Shown here: positions 1-12,935 of the stretch, one piece after another
Position numbering within the stretch: position 1 is the stretch's first letter
Layout of the letters: every line of letters begins with the position of its first letter
NCBI RefSeq assembly: GCF_051020765.1
Contig: NW_027469243.1
Location: 1-64,000 of the forward strand
Direction of reading: 5' to 3'
DNA length: 64,000 nt
Source of the DNA: Lasioglossum baleicum
Lineage: Eukaryota > Arthropoda > Insecta > Hymenoptera > Halictidae
The notes under the pieces: model-generated
The model's input: only the letters and a program-made list of their open reading frames with translations
What the model was told of the DNA's origin: nothing
The model's database searches: none
Translations under genes and position numbers: made by a program

Positions 1-3000
1 ATGCTGTACAGCGGATTTACTTCAGGAATACCTGGTCTGACTCTTGGAATGGCAGGATAAGTGAAGCTGTTAAATTAGCTGTTCTTCTCTCACAGAATTT
101 AGCAACGTTCTCGATCCGTTTGATCCTCGATATACTGATTCATTCATGAAGGGAATGTTCACCGTCGGCTTGACTGTCTACCTTAATATTCATACCGTTT
201 AATTCAGCACGTTTATTGCCAACGCTGTTCAGACGATTTACTCCTGGAATACCTGGCTTGGCTCTACGGAATCACAGGTCACCTGAAGCTATTAACTCAG
301 CCGTTGGACTCTCAAACAAGGTGGTAACGTTCTCGAATGGTTTGACAGTAGATCTTCTAATTCATGCAGGAAATTAAGGCGCCGGTTACTAACATGTATA
401 CTAATTTGTGCCTCTTATGAGGAACTTATACTGTCGAGAAGACGGATTAGGTTTATGGAGGGTAAGGTCTTCGGAAAAACGTTTGATCCTATACCAACTG
501 GTATGGTTCTCAAACGACTTCACGCTCTAATTTAATATTCACAGAGTGAAAAGGTCCATTGCCAATACCCTTCTGCGGACTTACTCCTGAAATACCAGGT
601 TTGAATCTTGGAATCAATGGATGCGTGAAGCTATTGACTTAGTCGTTCGTCTCTCACAGAAGGTGGTAACGGTTTCGAATGGTTTCACACTCGATTTTCT
701 TACTCATGCATGAAATTAATCCGTCTCATAAATGATTACACATTTCTTTCTCTGAACTCGATATGGCGCTAATGTTCGCGGAAGGTATGGCCATCGGTAA
801 AATGTTTGACTTTATACAAACTGGAAATGCTTAGAAACGGTGGACGCTTTACTTTATTATTCATAGTGTAAATTAAGGTGTCGATTGGCAATACTGTTCA
901 GCGGATTTACTCCAGCTATCCCGGGTTTTCTCACCGAATCACTGGATACGTCAGGCTACTGACATAGACGTTCGTCCTCACAGAAAGTGGTAACGTTTTC
1001 TAGGTGTTTGGCTATCGATCATCTAATTCTTACATGAAGTTAGGGTGCCCGTCACCGAAATGAATAAGAATTTTCTTTTGTGGACAGGAACCTATACTCT
1101 CGATGAAGCCGGTGGGTATTGCGGACGGTATGGCCTTCGGTATGCCGTTTGACCCTATACCAATTGGTATCGCTCTCAAACGTTTTGGCATTCTAATGTA
1201 ATATTCAAGCCGCGAATTATGGTGTCTATTGCCAAACTCTTCGGCGGACTCTCTCCCGTAATACCTGGTTTGACTTCTGGAATCACAAGATAGGTGAAGC
1301 TATTGACTTATCTGCTCCGATCCAAAAGGGGGTGGTAATGTTCTCGAAAGGTTTCACCATCGAGCTTCTAATTAAAACATCAAGTTAAGATGCCCGTCAC
1401 TGAGATGAAGACTTATTTCTTTCTCTGAACACGAAATAATATTGTCGAAACGGAGGGTTTTTTCTCCAAAGGATAGACTATCGGTAAACTGTTTGACTTT
1501 ATTCTAATTGGCAACGCTCTAAAACGCTATCTCATTCTACCTTAATATTGAAACCGTGAACTAAGATGTCTATTGCCAAAACTATTCGGCGGACTGGCTC
1601 CTGGAATACCAGACATGACTCTCGGAATCACAGGATAGGTGAAGCTGTTGACTCGGGCTTTCGCCTCTGAAGGGCGGTGCGATCGTTCTCGAAAGGTTTG
1701 CCTCTCGATAATTCTGTTCATTCATGAATATAAGGTGTGCTTCTACTATAATGTCTACCGACTTGTTTCCGTGAGCAACAAGTGAGACACTGGTTGCAGC
1801 GGGTTTGGTTCAAGGAAGGAAATGTATTTGGTAAAAAGAATGATTCTATGTGAACTGGTAATATTCTCCGGCGGATTGCCCATCTACCTTAATATTTATA
1901 CCGCAAATTAAAGTGTCTATTTCAAAACCGTTCAGCGGATTTACTCCCGGAATACCTCATTTGACTCATGGAATCTTGGCATAGGTGAAGCTATTGACTT
2001 GGCCGTTCGTCTGTGCAGGATGGTGGTAACGTTCTCGAACGGTTTGAAACATCCATCTTCTTATTCATATATCTGGATAAGGTCCCGGTCATTAAAATGA
2101 ATACAAATTTTTTCCTCTGAACTCCAAGTTATACTCTCGATATAATGCGATAGGCTTCGGAGGGTAAGGTATACAGTAAATCATTTGACTTTGCTCCTAT
2201 TGGTAACGTTCTCAAACGGGATGGCTCTGAGCTTTAATATTTACTCCTGGAAATATGGTGTCCAATGACAATGCTCTTCGGCCGATTTACTCCCGGTGTA
2301 CACGGTTTGATTCTCCGTATCACAAGATATGTGAAGCTATGCACTTAGCCATTCCATTCCCAAAGATGGTGGTATCGATCTTTAAAATTTTGAGACTCGA
2401 TCTGCAATTTCATACATGAGGTTATGGTGCCCGACCCAAAAAGTATATTAATTTGCTTCTCTGAACAGGAGGACGTACCCTCGATACAGCGCGTTAGCTT
2501 CGCGTAAGCTAAGGCCTTCTCTAATGGGTTCTTCCACAGCATGACTCTCAGTACTGTTATTCACGCTGCGGAATAGGGAATCTAGTGGTATACTGTGCAG
2601 CGGATTTACTCCCGGAATACCTTGTTTGACTTTCGGAATCGGTGGATTGGGGAAGCCATTGACTTAACAGTTCTCTTATGAATGAAGCTGGTAATGGTCT
2701 CGAACGGTTTGACCCTCGATATTTTAATTTATACATGAATTTAAGGTGGCAACACTAAAATATATTCTAATGTGTTTCTCTAAACAGGAAGTCATACTCT
2801 CGTTACGGCGAGTTAGCTCCAAACAAGGTAAGGCTTTCTGCAAAACGTTTGACTTTATAGTAATTGGTAACGTTCCCGCACTGTGTAGCGCTCTATTTTA
2901 GTATTCAAAGCTTAAATTATGGTGTCTGTTGCCAATTCCTTTCAGTTGATTTACTCCCGGAATACCTGGTTTGACACTCGGAATCACATGATAGGTGAAG

Positions 3001-5923
3001 TTATTGACTTAGGCGCTGGTCTCTCACAGAAGATGGCAATGATCTCCAACTGTTTGACACTCGATCTTCGAAATCGTACATGAAATGAATGTGCCCGTAA
3101 GTATAGTGTACATGAGTTTTCTTCCCCGAACACGAAGTTAAACCCTCGATACAGCTGGTTATCTTCTCGGAGGGTAAGGCTTTCGGTAAAATGTTTGTAT
3201 CTATATCAGTGGGTACCGATCTTCAACGGGTTGACGGACTGCTTTAATATTCTATCCCGAAGTAAGGTTTATATTGCCCATACTGTTCAGCGGATTTACT
3301 CCCGGAATACCTGGTGTCACTCTCGGAATCGTGGGATTGGGGAAGCTATAGTCTTAGTGTTTCGGCTCCAAAAGAAGGTGGTACCTTTCTCTAACGATTT
3401 GACTCTCGATTTTGATATTTATACATGACAATGTGGCGCTCGTCTGCTAACATGTACACTAACTGTATTCCGTGAACATTAAGCAAGACGCACGCTCCAG
3501 CCGGTTAAGTTTTCGGAAGGTAAGGTATTCGGTAAAAGGAATGACATTATGTGGATTCTTATTTGTCTTCCACGGTTTGTCTCTCGACCTTCTTATTTAT
3601 ACGGCGAATTGAGGTGTCCTTTGCCAATGCTGTTCAGCCCGTTTACTTCTGGCATAAGTGGCTGGGCCGTCGGAATCACAGGTTATGTGAAGTTAATGAC
3701 TTAGCCTTTCGACCAACATAGAGGGTGGAAACGATCTCGAACAGTTCAATCCTCGATCTTCTTGTTCATACATAATATTAAGGTACCCATCACTAACATG
3801 TGAAATAATTTGCTTCCCTGAAAACAGAGTATCTCTCTCGATACAGCGGGTTAGCTTTTCGGATGATTACGTATTCGGTAAGAGGAATCACTTTATATAA
3901 ATTGGTATTGCTGTCCGACGGTTTGACACAATACTTTAGTGTTTATTCCGCGAATTAGGGTATCTATTGGCAATAACGTTCAGCGGATTTGCTCCAGGCG
4001 TACCTTTTATGACGCTCTGATGCTCCGAGTATGTGAAGGTACTGACATAGGCGTTCGTCTCCCACAAAAGATGATATCGTCCACCGACGGCGTGACCCTC
4101 TATCTTCTAATCCATACATGAAATTAATGCGCCCGTCACTGAAATGTATACTAGTTTGCTTCGCTGAACACGAACGTATAATCTCGAAAGAGCGGGTTTG
4201 CTTCTCTGGTACTGAGGCCTTCCGAAAATTGTTCGACGATATAGCAATAGGGAACGTTCCATAAAGGTTTGACACTGCTCTATAATATTTATACCATGAA
4301 ACTGAGTGTCTAATGCCAATGCTGTACGCCGCGATTGAACGCCGACTACGTGGTTTGGCTAGCGAAATATCATGATATGTGATGCAGTTAGCTTAGCATT
4401 TCGACTCTTAAAGAAGGTGATACCAACGAACCAACTGGTTAACGATCTCCAACGGTTTGGCGATCTACTGTAATATTCAGACCGTGAAATAAGGTGTCAG
4501 TTGCCAATAAACTTCAGCGTTCTTTCCCCAGCTTACCTGATTTGACTCTCGGTATTACAGGATAGGTGATGCTGTTGACATAGCTGTACGATTCTCTAAG
4601 ATGGTGGTAACGTTCTGGAACTGTTTGCCTCGCGATCCTCTCATACATACATGAAATTAATGGTCCCGACACTAATATGAATAATAATTTGTTCCTCTAA
4701 ACACGTAGCAACACACTCTTTGCATCCTATTATATTCGCGGAAGGTAAGGTAATCTGTAAAAAGAATGACTTTATACCTGCCTGTAATATTGACCGGCGG
4801 TTTGACTCTCTACATTAATATTCATGTTGTGAGTTAATGTCTCTATCGCCAATACTGTGCTGCGGATTTTCTCCTGAAATACCAGGCCTGACGCTTGAAA
4901 TCTCAACTATGGGTGATGCCTGTTGATTGAGAGGTTCGACTCTAATAGGAGGAGGTAACGATCTCGAATGCCTTGACATATGATCTTCCAATTCGTACAT
5001 GAAAATCAGGTGCCCGTCACTGAAATTGATACAAATTTCTTTCTCTGAACAGGAAATTACGCTCTCGACGTCACTGGTGCCGCTCGCGGAAGGTAAGATG
5101 TTCGGCAAGACTTTTTACTTTTGTACCAGTTGGTTGTGTTCTCAAACGGTGAGACGCTGTAGTAAAATCTTCGAACCGAGAATTAAGGTGTCTATTGCCA
5201 ATACTGTTCAGCGGGATAACTCCCGGAATACCTGGTTTGACTCTTGAAATAGCAGGATGGGTGATGCTATTGAGTTAGCTGTTCATCTCTCACAAAAGGT
5301 GGTAACGTTATCGGGCGCTTTGTCACTCGATAGTCTTATTCATACATGAATTTCACGTGCCACCACTAAATTGTATACTAATGTGTTTCTCTAAACACGT
5401 TGCTGTACTCTCGATACGGAGGGGTAGCTTCTCGGATGGGAATTCTTTCGGTGACAGGTTTGACGCTATGTAAGTATGTAACGATCTTCAAGGGTTTGAC
5501 TGAAAAATACAAATACAAAATACTTTCAGCGAATTTACTGCAGGAATACGTGGTTTGATCATCGGAATCGCATGTTAGGTGTAGCTATTGACTTAGCCGA
5601 TAGACTCCCACAGAAGGTGGTAACGTTCTCGAACGGTTGGATCCTCGACCTTCTGACCAATACATGACGTTCAGCTGCCGATACTGAAATGAATACTAAT
5701 TTCGTTTTCTAAACACGAACTTACACACTCGCTGATGCCCGTGGGGATCGTGGGTGGTTAGTTCTCCTGTAAATCGATTGAAATGATGGCAACTGGTAAT
5801 CGTCTTAAACGTCGTGATGCTCTATTTTTATATTGAAACCGTGGTTGAAGGTGTCTGTTGCCAATACCGTTCAGCGGATGCACACCCGAAATACCTGGCT
5901 TAACTCTCCGAATCTAAGGATAG
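1..5923 (+). repeat. Family A satellite array, plus orientation (array 1)
   Basis: Tandem array of about 17 diverged copies of the 346-bp family A unit. Recurring landmarks are 'cagcggatttactcccgg', 'gaatacctggtttgactctc', 'ggataggtgaagctattgac' and 'taacgttctcgaacggtttg'. The 'cagcggattta' landmark falls near 9, 230, 572, 899, 1242, 1588, 1933, 2279, 2598, 2943, 3288, 3636, 3980, 4326 and 4514, so the usual spacing is 342-348 bp with short units at 9-230, 2279-2598 and 4326-4514. The array runs off the left edge of the window. It ends in an inverted junction near 5924 where plus-strand units meet minus-strand units. Open frames inside it occur on both strands, do not share start or stop positions and are not genes. 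The family has no name I recognise; a satellite identity is inferred from tandem periodicity alone. Confidence 0.93.
4326..4514 (+). repeat. Half-unit: family A copy lacking one of its two half-units
   Basis: Successive 'cagcggattta'-type landmarks are only 188 bp apart here instead of about 345. The first half-unit runs to its end at about 4420, then the sequence passes through 'ccaactggttaacgatctcc' straight back into the start of a first half-unit, skipping the second half. This is the product expected from unequal exchange or slippage between the two related halves of the dimer, and it supports reading the 346-bp unit as a dimer. Confidence 0.75.
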
Positions 5924-7866
5924 TATAAAATCGTGAAAAGGGAAATAAAATATTAATTAGTACAGTGACGGGCACCTCAGGTTCATGTATGTATTAGATG
6001 ATCTTTGGTCAAGTCGATCGAGAACGTTACCACCCGCTTTGTGTGTCGAACGGATAAGACAATAGCTCCACCTATCCTGTAATTCTGAGAGTCCAACCAG
6101 GTAATTCAAGAGTATACCCTCTGAAGGGTATTAGCCGCACACACCATAATTCATGGTATAAATATTTAGGCTCAGTGTCAAACCGCCGGAGAATATTGTC
6201 AACTAAAATAAAGTAATACCTTTTACACAACACCTTACCTTCGGAGAACCTATCTCGCTAAAGCGAGTGCCTAGCTTTGTGTTCGCTGAAGGAAATGAGT
6301 AGATATTTTAGCTGACAGACACCTCAGTTTCATCTATGAATAACAAAATCGGGAGTCAAACTCTTCGACACCGCTTGCATCTTTTTTTAGAGTCGTACTG
6401 CTATATCATTTGCTTCACTTACCCTGTTATTCCGAGAGACAGCCCAAGAATTTCGCGAGTCTATCTGCAGTATAGTATTGGCAATAGACACCTTAATTCA
6501 CAATTTATATTCTAAAGTAGAGAGTCAAAACGTTGTAGAACGTTACCTACTGGTATAGAGTCGAAATTTGTACTGAATACCTAATCTTCCGAAAGGCCAT
6601 CCCACTGTATCGAGAGCATAAAATCGTGCTCAGAGAAGCAATATAGTATGCGTCTTAGTGACAAACGCCTTCATTTCATGTATGAAATAGAAGATCGTGG
6701 GTTAAAAGCGTTCCAGAACATTACCACCTTCTTTGTGTAACATACGGCTAAGTCCATAGCTGCACCTATCCTATGATTTCGACCGTCAATTGCGGTATTT
6801 CTTTCGTAAGTCTGATGTACAGTATTGTCATTAGACAGTATTATTAACGGATTGAATAGTAAAGTCGAGCGAGAAGACGTTGTGGAACATTCCCTTTATA
6901 TGTAGGGTCAAACTTATTACAGATTGCTTTACCATCCGAAAAACTATCCCGCTGTATCGGCAGTATAACACCGAGTTCAGAGATACGAACTAGTACACAT
7001 TTTAGTGGCCACCATCATAATTTCATGCATTAGTTAGAAGGTCGAGGGTGAAACCGTTCGAAAACGTTGCCTCCTTCTGTGAGTGACGAGCGGATAAGTC
7101 AATGGCTTCACCTATCCAGTGATACGGAAAGTAAAACCAGGTACACCGGGTGTAAATCCGCTGAAGTTTTATGGCAATAGACACCTTCATTTGCGGTATG
7201 AATATTAAAGTAGAGCCTCAATCTGTAGGAGAGCTTCACCAATTGGTATGACGACAAACCTCTGACCGGACAAATTACTTTCGGCGATCCATCCCGCTGT
7301 ATCGAGGTTATAACTTAGTGTTCTGTGAAACAAATTAGTATACATTTTAATGACGGGAACCTTAGTTGCATGTATTAATCGGAAGATCGAAGGTCAATCC
7401 TTTCGAGAAAGTTATTACCTTCTATCAGAGTCGCGGCTTAGTGAGCATCTACAACTGTCATGCGGTTCTGAGGGTCTGGCCACATTTCCGGATGTCAATC
7501 CGCTGTGCAATATTACCAATGATCACGTTCATTCACGGTATGAATATTAAAGCAGAGCGTCAAATCTTTGTGGAATGTTACCTGTTGTAGTAGTGTCAAT
7601 CTTTATCGCAAGGCCTTACCTTCCAAGAACCAAACCCGATGTATCGTGGGTATACCTACGTGTTAATAGAAGAAAATTTGTATTCATTTTAGTACGGGCA
7701 CATCAATCTGATGGATAAATAACGAAATCGCGAGTCAATCCTTTCTGGAGCGTTATCACCTTTTTATGAGTCGCAAAGCTATGTTAGTACCTTCACCAAT
7801 ACTGATATTCCTATAGTGAAACCAAGAATTCCGGGAGGCAATCCTCAGTGCTCTATTACCAGTTGG

Positions 7867-7984
7867 CGCGTTAATTCGTGGCATAAATATTAAATATATA
7901 ACGTAAAACCGTTTGGGAACGTTACCGCGTTAATTCATGGTATAAATATTAAATATAGAACTTCAAACCGTTTGGAACCGTTAC
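7867..7984. repeat. 59-bp imperfect tandem duplication inside an A unit
   Basis: Two adjacent copies, 7867-7925 and 7926-7984, both begin 'cgcgttaattc' and end 'gttac', with 'ataaatattaaatata' in the middle. They differ at several positions ('cgtggc' versus 'catggt', 'gggaacgtt' versus 'ggaaccgtt'), so the duplication is not recent. It lengthens this single 346-bp unit without changing its phase. Confidence 0.85.
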
Positions 7985-8630
7985 CAATTTCTATAAAGTC
8001 AAAAGATTTAACGAATACCTTGCTCACCGAAAGTCTAACCGGCTGTATCGAAAGTGTAACTCCGTGTTTAGAGGATCAAATTAGTAATCATTTTAGTGAC
8101 GCGGTCCTTAATTTCTATATAAATAAGAATATCGAGTGTTAAACCGTTGGAGAACGTTATCACCCACTTTGAGAGTCGTACGGCTATATCTATTGTTTCA
8201 CTTATCCTCCGAGAGTCAAATCAGATAATCCGGAAGTAAGTCCGCTTCTGTTTATTGGCAACTGACACGCTAATTAACTCTATGAATATTAATGTGGAGA
8301 GCCAAACCGACGGAGAACATTACCAATGCGCATAAAGTCATTCCTGTTACCGACTACCATACCTTCAGAAAACCTAACCCGCTGTAGTGAGTGTCCTGCG
8401 TAATGTGCGCGGAAACAATTTCGCAGAAATGTTAGCGGACGATTGCCACGTGTTTGTTTACAAATATCAACATCGATGGTCAATCCGTTCGAAGGCGTTC
8501 CTACATTCTGTGAAAGACGAACAGCTCAGTCAATAGCTTCATTTATCCTGTAATTTCGAAAGTCAAACGACATATTCCTGGTGTATATGCGCTGTGCAGT
8601 ATTGGCAATTGACATCCTAGTTCACGATGT

Positions 8631-8660
8631 ATTAACGTATATTAACGTGTATTAACGAAC
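8631..8660. repeat. 10-bp x 3 micro-tandem repeat
   Basis: Three consecutive 10-mers 'attaacgtat', 'attaacgtgt' and 'attaacgaac' lie inside a minus-strand A unit where other units have one 'tgaatattaaagtagagcg' segment. It is a small local slippage expansion. Confidence 0.75.
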
Positions 8661-11600
8661 ATAGTCAAACCGTTGTAGAATGTTAGTTATTGGTATAGTT
8701 TCAAAAATTTTACCGTAGGCCTGTCATTCAGAGACCTAAAAACGTTGCATCGAGAGTATAACTTCGTGTCCAGAGAAACAAATTGATATACATTTTAGGG
8801 ACCGGCAGCTTAATTTCATGTATGTATTAGACGGTCGCCAGGCAAACCGTTCCAGAATGTTACCACCATCTTTTCGAATCGCACATGCATGACTGTAGCA
8901 TCACCTATTCTGCGATTCCGAAAGCAAAGCAGGTATCTCAGAAGTACATCCGCTGAACACTATTGGCATTGGATACCTTAATTCACAGTTTGAATATCAA
9001 AGTAGAGCGTCAAGATGTTTGAGATCATTACCACTTGGTACTACGCCATACGCCTTACCAGATACTTTCCTCTTCCGAGAACATAATCTGCCGTATCTGG
9101 TGTATAACTTCGGGTTCAGCGAAACAAATTAGTAGACACTTTAGCAGACGCGCACCTTATTTCCATATATGAATAACGAAATCGGGAGTCAGCCCGGTCG
9201 AGATAGCAACCACCTTCGTTGAGAGTCGCACAGCTACGTTAATAGCAAGACCTATCCTGTGATTCCGAAAGTCAAACCGGTTAATCAGGTAGTAAATCCG
9301 CCCTATCAGAAATGGCAATACACACCTTAATTCATGGTTTGAATATTAAAATTGGGTGACAAACCGTTTGTGAATGTCACCAACTGCTATAAAGTCTGAC
9401 TTTTTACCGAAAACCTTATACCCTGATAAACTAACTGGCTGTATCAAGAGTATAACTTCGTGTTCAGGAAAAGAAGTTTGTCTCCATTTCAGAGACGGGC
9501 CCCTTAACTTCCTATATGAATTAGAAGATCGACCGGCAATCCGTTCGAGAGCGCTACCACCATCTGCGAGAGACGATCGCATGAGTCAGTAGCGTCACCA
9601 ATCCCATGATCCCGAGAGCAAAACCAGCTATACCGGGATTATATCCGCTGAATGGCACTGGAAATAGACACCTTACTCCACGGTTGGAATATTAAAATAC
9701 AGCGTCACCTCGCTTGATATCGTTACCAGTTGCTATAATGTTAGACGTTTTACCAAAAGCCGTACCGTCCGTGAATCTATCCCGCCGTACCGAGAGTACA
9801 ACTTTATGTTTCGAGAAACACATCAGTATATGTATTAGTGGCGAGAACCTTAACTCCAGGCTCGAATTAGAAGATCGAGCGTAAAACCTCTCTAGAACGT
9901 TGCCACCTTAAGTGAGGGACGAACGGCTAATTGAATTGCAATACCTGTCCCGAGGTTCCGAGAGACAAATAGGTGTTCCGGGCGTAAATCGGCTGAACAG
10001 TATTAGCAATAGACATCTGAGATCACTGTTTGAATATTGAATTAGAGCGTCACACCGTTTGATAACGTTACCAATTGTATTAAATTCAAACGTTTTATCG
10101 ATGGCGCCACCATCCGCGAACATCATCCGCGTCATCTAAAATATAACTTCGTCCTCAGAGAAAGAAGTTAGTATTCATTTCAGTCATGTGCACTTTATCT
10201 TCGTGTATGAATAAGATGATCGAGTGTCAAACCATTGCAGAGCGTTACCACCTTCTTAGTGAATTGAATGTTTATGCCAATTTCTTCATTTATCCCAGGT
10301 TTCAGAGTGTCAAACCGGGTGCTCCGTCAGTAAATCCGCGGAACGGTTTTTGCCCTAGACTCCGTAATTGACGGATTGAATATTATAGTGGTGCGTGAAA
10401 CCGTTTGAGAACGTAACCAGATGGTATACTGACAAATCCTTTACCGAAGACCTTACCATCCGAGAAATTAACCCGCTGTATCTAGGGCATATGTTCGTGT
10501 ACAGAGAAACAAATTTTCGTAAAGTTTAGTGACAGGCATCGCAATTTCATGTACTGTATAGAAGATGGAGTGTCAATCTGTTAGAGATCGATACCACCTT
10601 CTTTGGTAGTCGATAGGCAAACTCAATGCCTTCACCCATACTGTGATGCCGAAATACAAACCATATATTCCGGAGTAAATCCGCTGAATACTATTGGCAA
10701 TATATATCCTAATTCACAGTTTGTATATAAGCGTAAAGCGTCAAACCGTTTGAGAACGTTACCAATTGCTGTTAAGTGAAACGATTTACCGATGACCATA
10801 TCCTCCGATATCTTAACCCGATGAATGTAGATCATTAACTCGTACTCAGAGATACAAATTAGTATACATTTTAGTGACAAGCACCTTATGCTTTGCACCC
10901 ATGAATTAAAGGATCGCGGGTCAAACCGATCGAGAACGTTATAACCTTCTTCAGAGATCGAACGGCTGAGTCAATAGCTTTACCCAACCTGTGATTCCTA
11001 GCGTCAATGTATTCCTAGAGTAAATCAGCCGTATATCATTGGCATTAGACAGCCTATTTCAAGCTATAGATATTAAGGTATACAGATAAACCGATGTGGA
11101 ACTTATCTAATTGATATATGGTCAAACCTTTTACCGATGGCTTACCGTTCGTGAATCTAACCCCATGTTTCGAGAGCATAACTTCGTTTTCGCAGAAGGA
11201 AAGCAGTATTCATTTTAGTTACTAGCACCTTAATTCTATGTATGCATTAGAAGATCGGGTGTCAAACCGTTCGAAATCGTCAACACCTTCTAGAAGAATT
11301 GAATTATTGCGTCAACAGCTTCACCTACCCTTCTGATTCCGAGAGTCAAGCCTGGTATTCTAGGAGTGAATTCTCTGGGCCGCATTGGCAATAGACTCCT
11401 TAATTAACGGTCTCAATTTTAAAGTAGAGCGCTGAACCGTTTTACAGCATTGCCAATTGGTATAAAGCCAAACACTTTACGGATGGCCTTACGTTCGGAG
11501 AGACAAACGGGCCGCTTCGTGAACGTAACTTCGTGTTCAGAGATCGAAATTAGTATTCATTTCAGTCACGGGCACTTTAACTTCGTGTATGAATTAGAGG

Positions 11601-12627
11601 ATCGGGGATCGATCCGTTTGAGATAGTTACCGCCTTCTGTTAGAGACGAACGGCTCAGTGAATAGCAACACATATCCTGAGATTCCGAGAGTCAAACTTG
11701 GTATTGTAGGAGTAAATCCGCTGAGCTGTATTGGCATAGAAACCTTAATTCACCGATTGAATATTAAAGTAGGGCGTCAAATTGTTTGTGAGCGTTGGTA
11801 ATGGGTATAAAGTCAAACTTTTCACTGAAGGTCTTTGCTTCCGAGAAGTTAATCCGCTGTATCGGGAGTACATCTTCGTGTTTAAGAAACAAATTACTAT
11901 TCACTTTAGTGACGGGAACCTGAATGCCTTGTATGAATTACAACATCGAGGGCTAAATTTTTCGAGAATTGTACCACGTTCCTTAAAATCGAACGGATAA
12001 GGTAATAGCTTCACCCATCTTGAGATTCCGGACGTCAAAGCACGTATTCCGGGAGTATTTGATCTGTATATTGTTGGAAATAAACACATTAATTTAGGGA
12101 TTGAATATTAAAGCTAGACGTCAAACCGCTGGAGGACGATACATATTAGTGTAGAGTCAAACTCTCCCGTCAGCCCATCCAGCCGTATCTGGAGTGTAAC
12201 TTCGTGCTCAGAGAAACACATTATTATTCATCTTAAAGATGGGCATTACAATTTCGTGTATGAATTAGAAGATAAAGTGTCAAATCGATCCAGAACGGTA
12301 CCACCTCCTATGAGAATCGAGCGGCTAAGTCAATGGCATCACATATCCTGTGGTTTGTAGAGTCAACCCAGGTACTCCGAGAGTAAGTTAGCTGAACAGT
12401 GTTGGCAATAAACACATCAATCCGCGGTATGTATATTAATGTGGAGTGCCAATCCCTCGGCGAACATTACCAATTTGTATAAAGTCCGTCTCTTTCCGCG
12501 TACCTTACCAACTGTGATCCTCACCCGCGATATCGAGTGTATAACATCGTGTTGAGAGAAACGTATTCGTATACATTTTAATGAGGTGCACCTTATTTAC
12601 ATATATGAATAGGAAAATCATGAAAAA

Positions 12628-12712
12628 AACCTTTTGACATAGTTGCCACTGTTAATAGATATTCTAGCAAACGAACATCGAATTTTCGGGTATACGAATA
12701 AACACCAAGTGT
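12628..12712. repeat. Rearranged insertion within an A unit
   Basis: The unit reads normally to 'atatatgaataggaaaatca', then carries about 80 bp that do not fit the consensus. It resumes with 'gggtatacgaataaac' and 'accaagtgtcaaggctttcg', which look like a second pass over the same 'gtatgaataagaagatcg' region. I read it as a partial duplication plus diverged filler. It is not recognisable as a mobile element and I see no target-site duplication. Confidence 0.5.
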
Positions 12713-12935
12713 CAAGGCTTTCGAGAGCGTTACCACCACCTTTGAGATCCGAATGACTAAGTTATTAGCTTCATATATCCTGCGATTCCGTGTGTCAACC
12801 CAGGTATTCCGAGCATAAATCGAATGACCAGTATTGGAAATCGAGTCCATAGATCACGGTTTGAATATTAAGGTATAGCGTCAAACCGATTGGTAACGTT
12901 ACGAATTTGGGTAGAATCAATCGTTTTACCGATGG

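Larger units (their letters stand above)
5929..12935 (-). repeat. Family A satellite array, minus orientation (array 2)
   Basis: About 20 copies of the 346-bp unit in the reverse orientation, recognised by 'gtcaatagcttcacctatcc', 'gattccgagagtcaaacc', 'tattggcaatagacacctta' and 'ttcgagaacgttaccacctt'. The left junction near 5924-5928 joins the plus-strand phase 'aatctaaggatag' to the minus-strand phase 'atcgtgaaaagg'. Local irregularities are a 59-bp tandem duplication at 7867-7984, a 10-bp triplication at 8631-8660 and a rearranged stretch near 12628-12690. The copy near 6240-6420 and the one near 33590-33760 belong to a distinct subtype with 'gtagcgagtgtctagc'-like sequence. No coding region is supported. 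Confidence 0.92.

Noticed and set aside
5929..12935. CRISPR-like array of regularly spaced short repeats
   Set aside because: The short conserved words recur because the whole 346-bp unit repeats. The sequence between them is homologous from unit to unit, not unique spacers.
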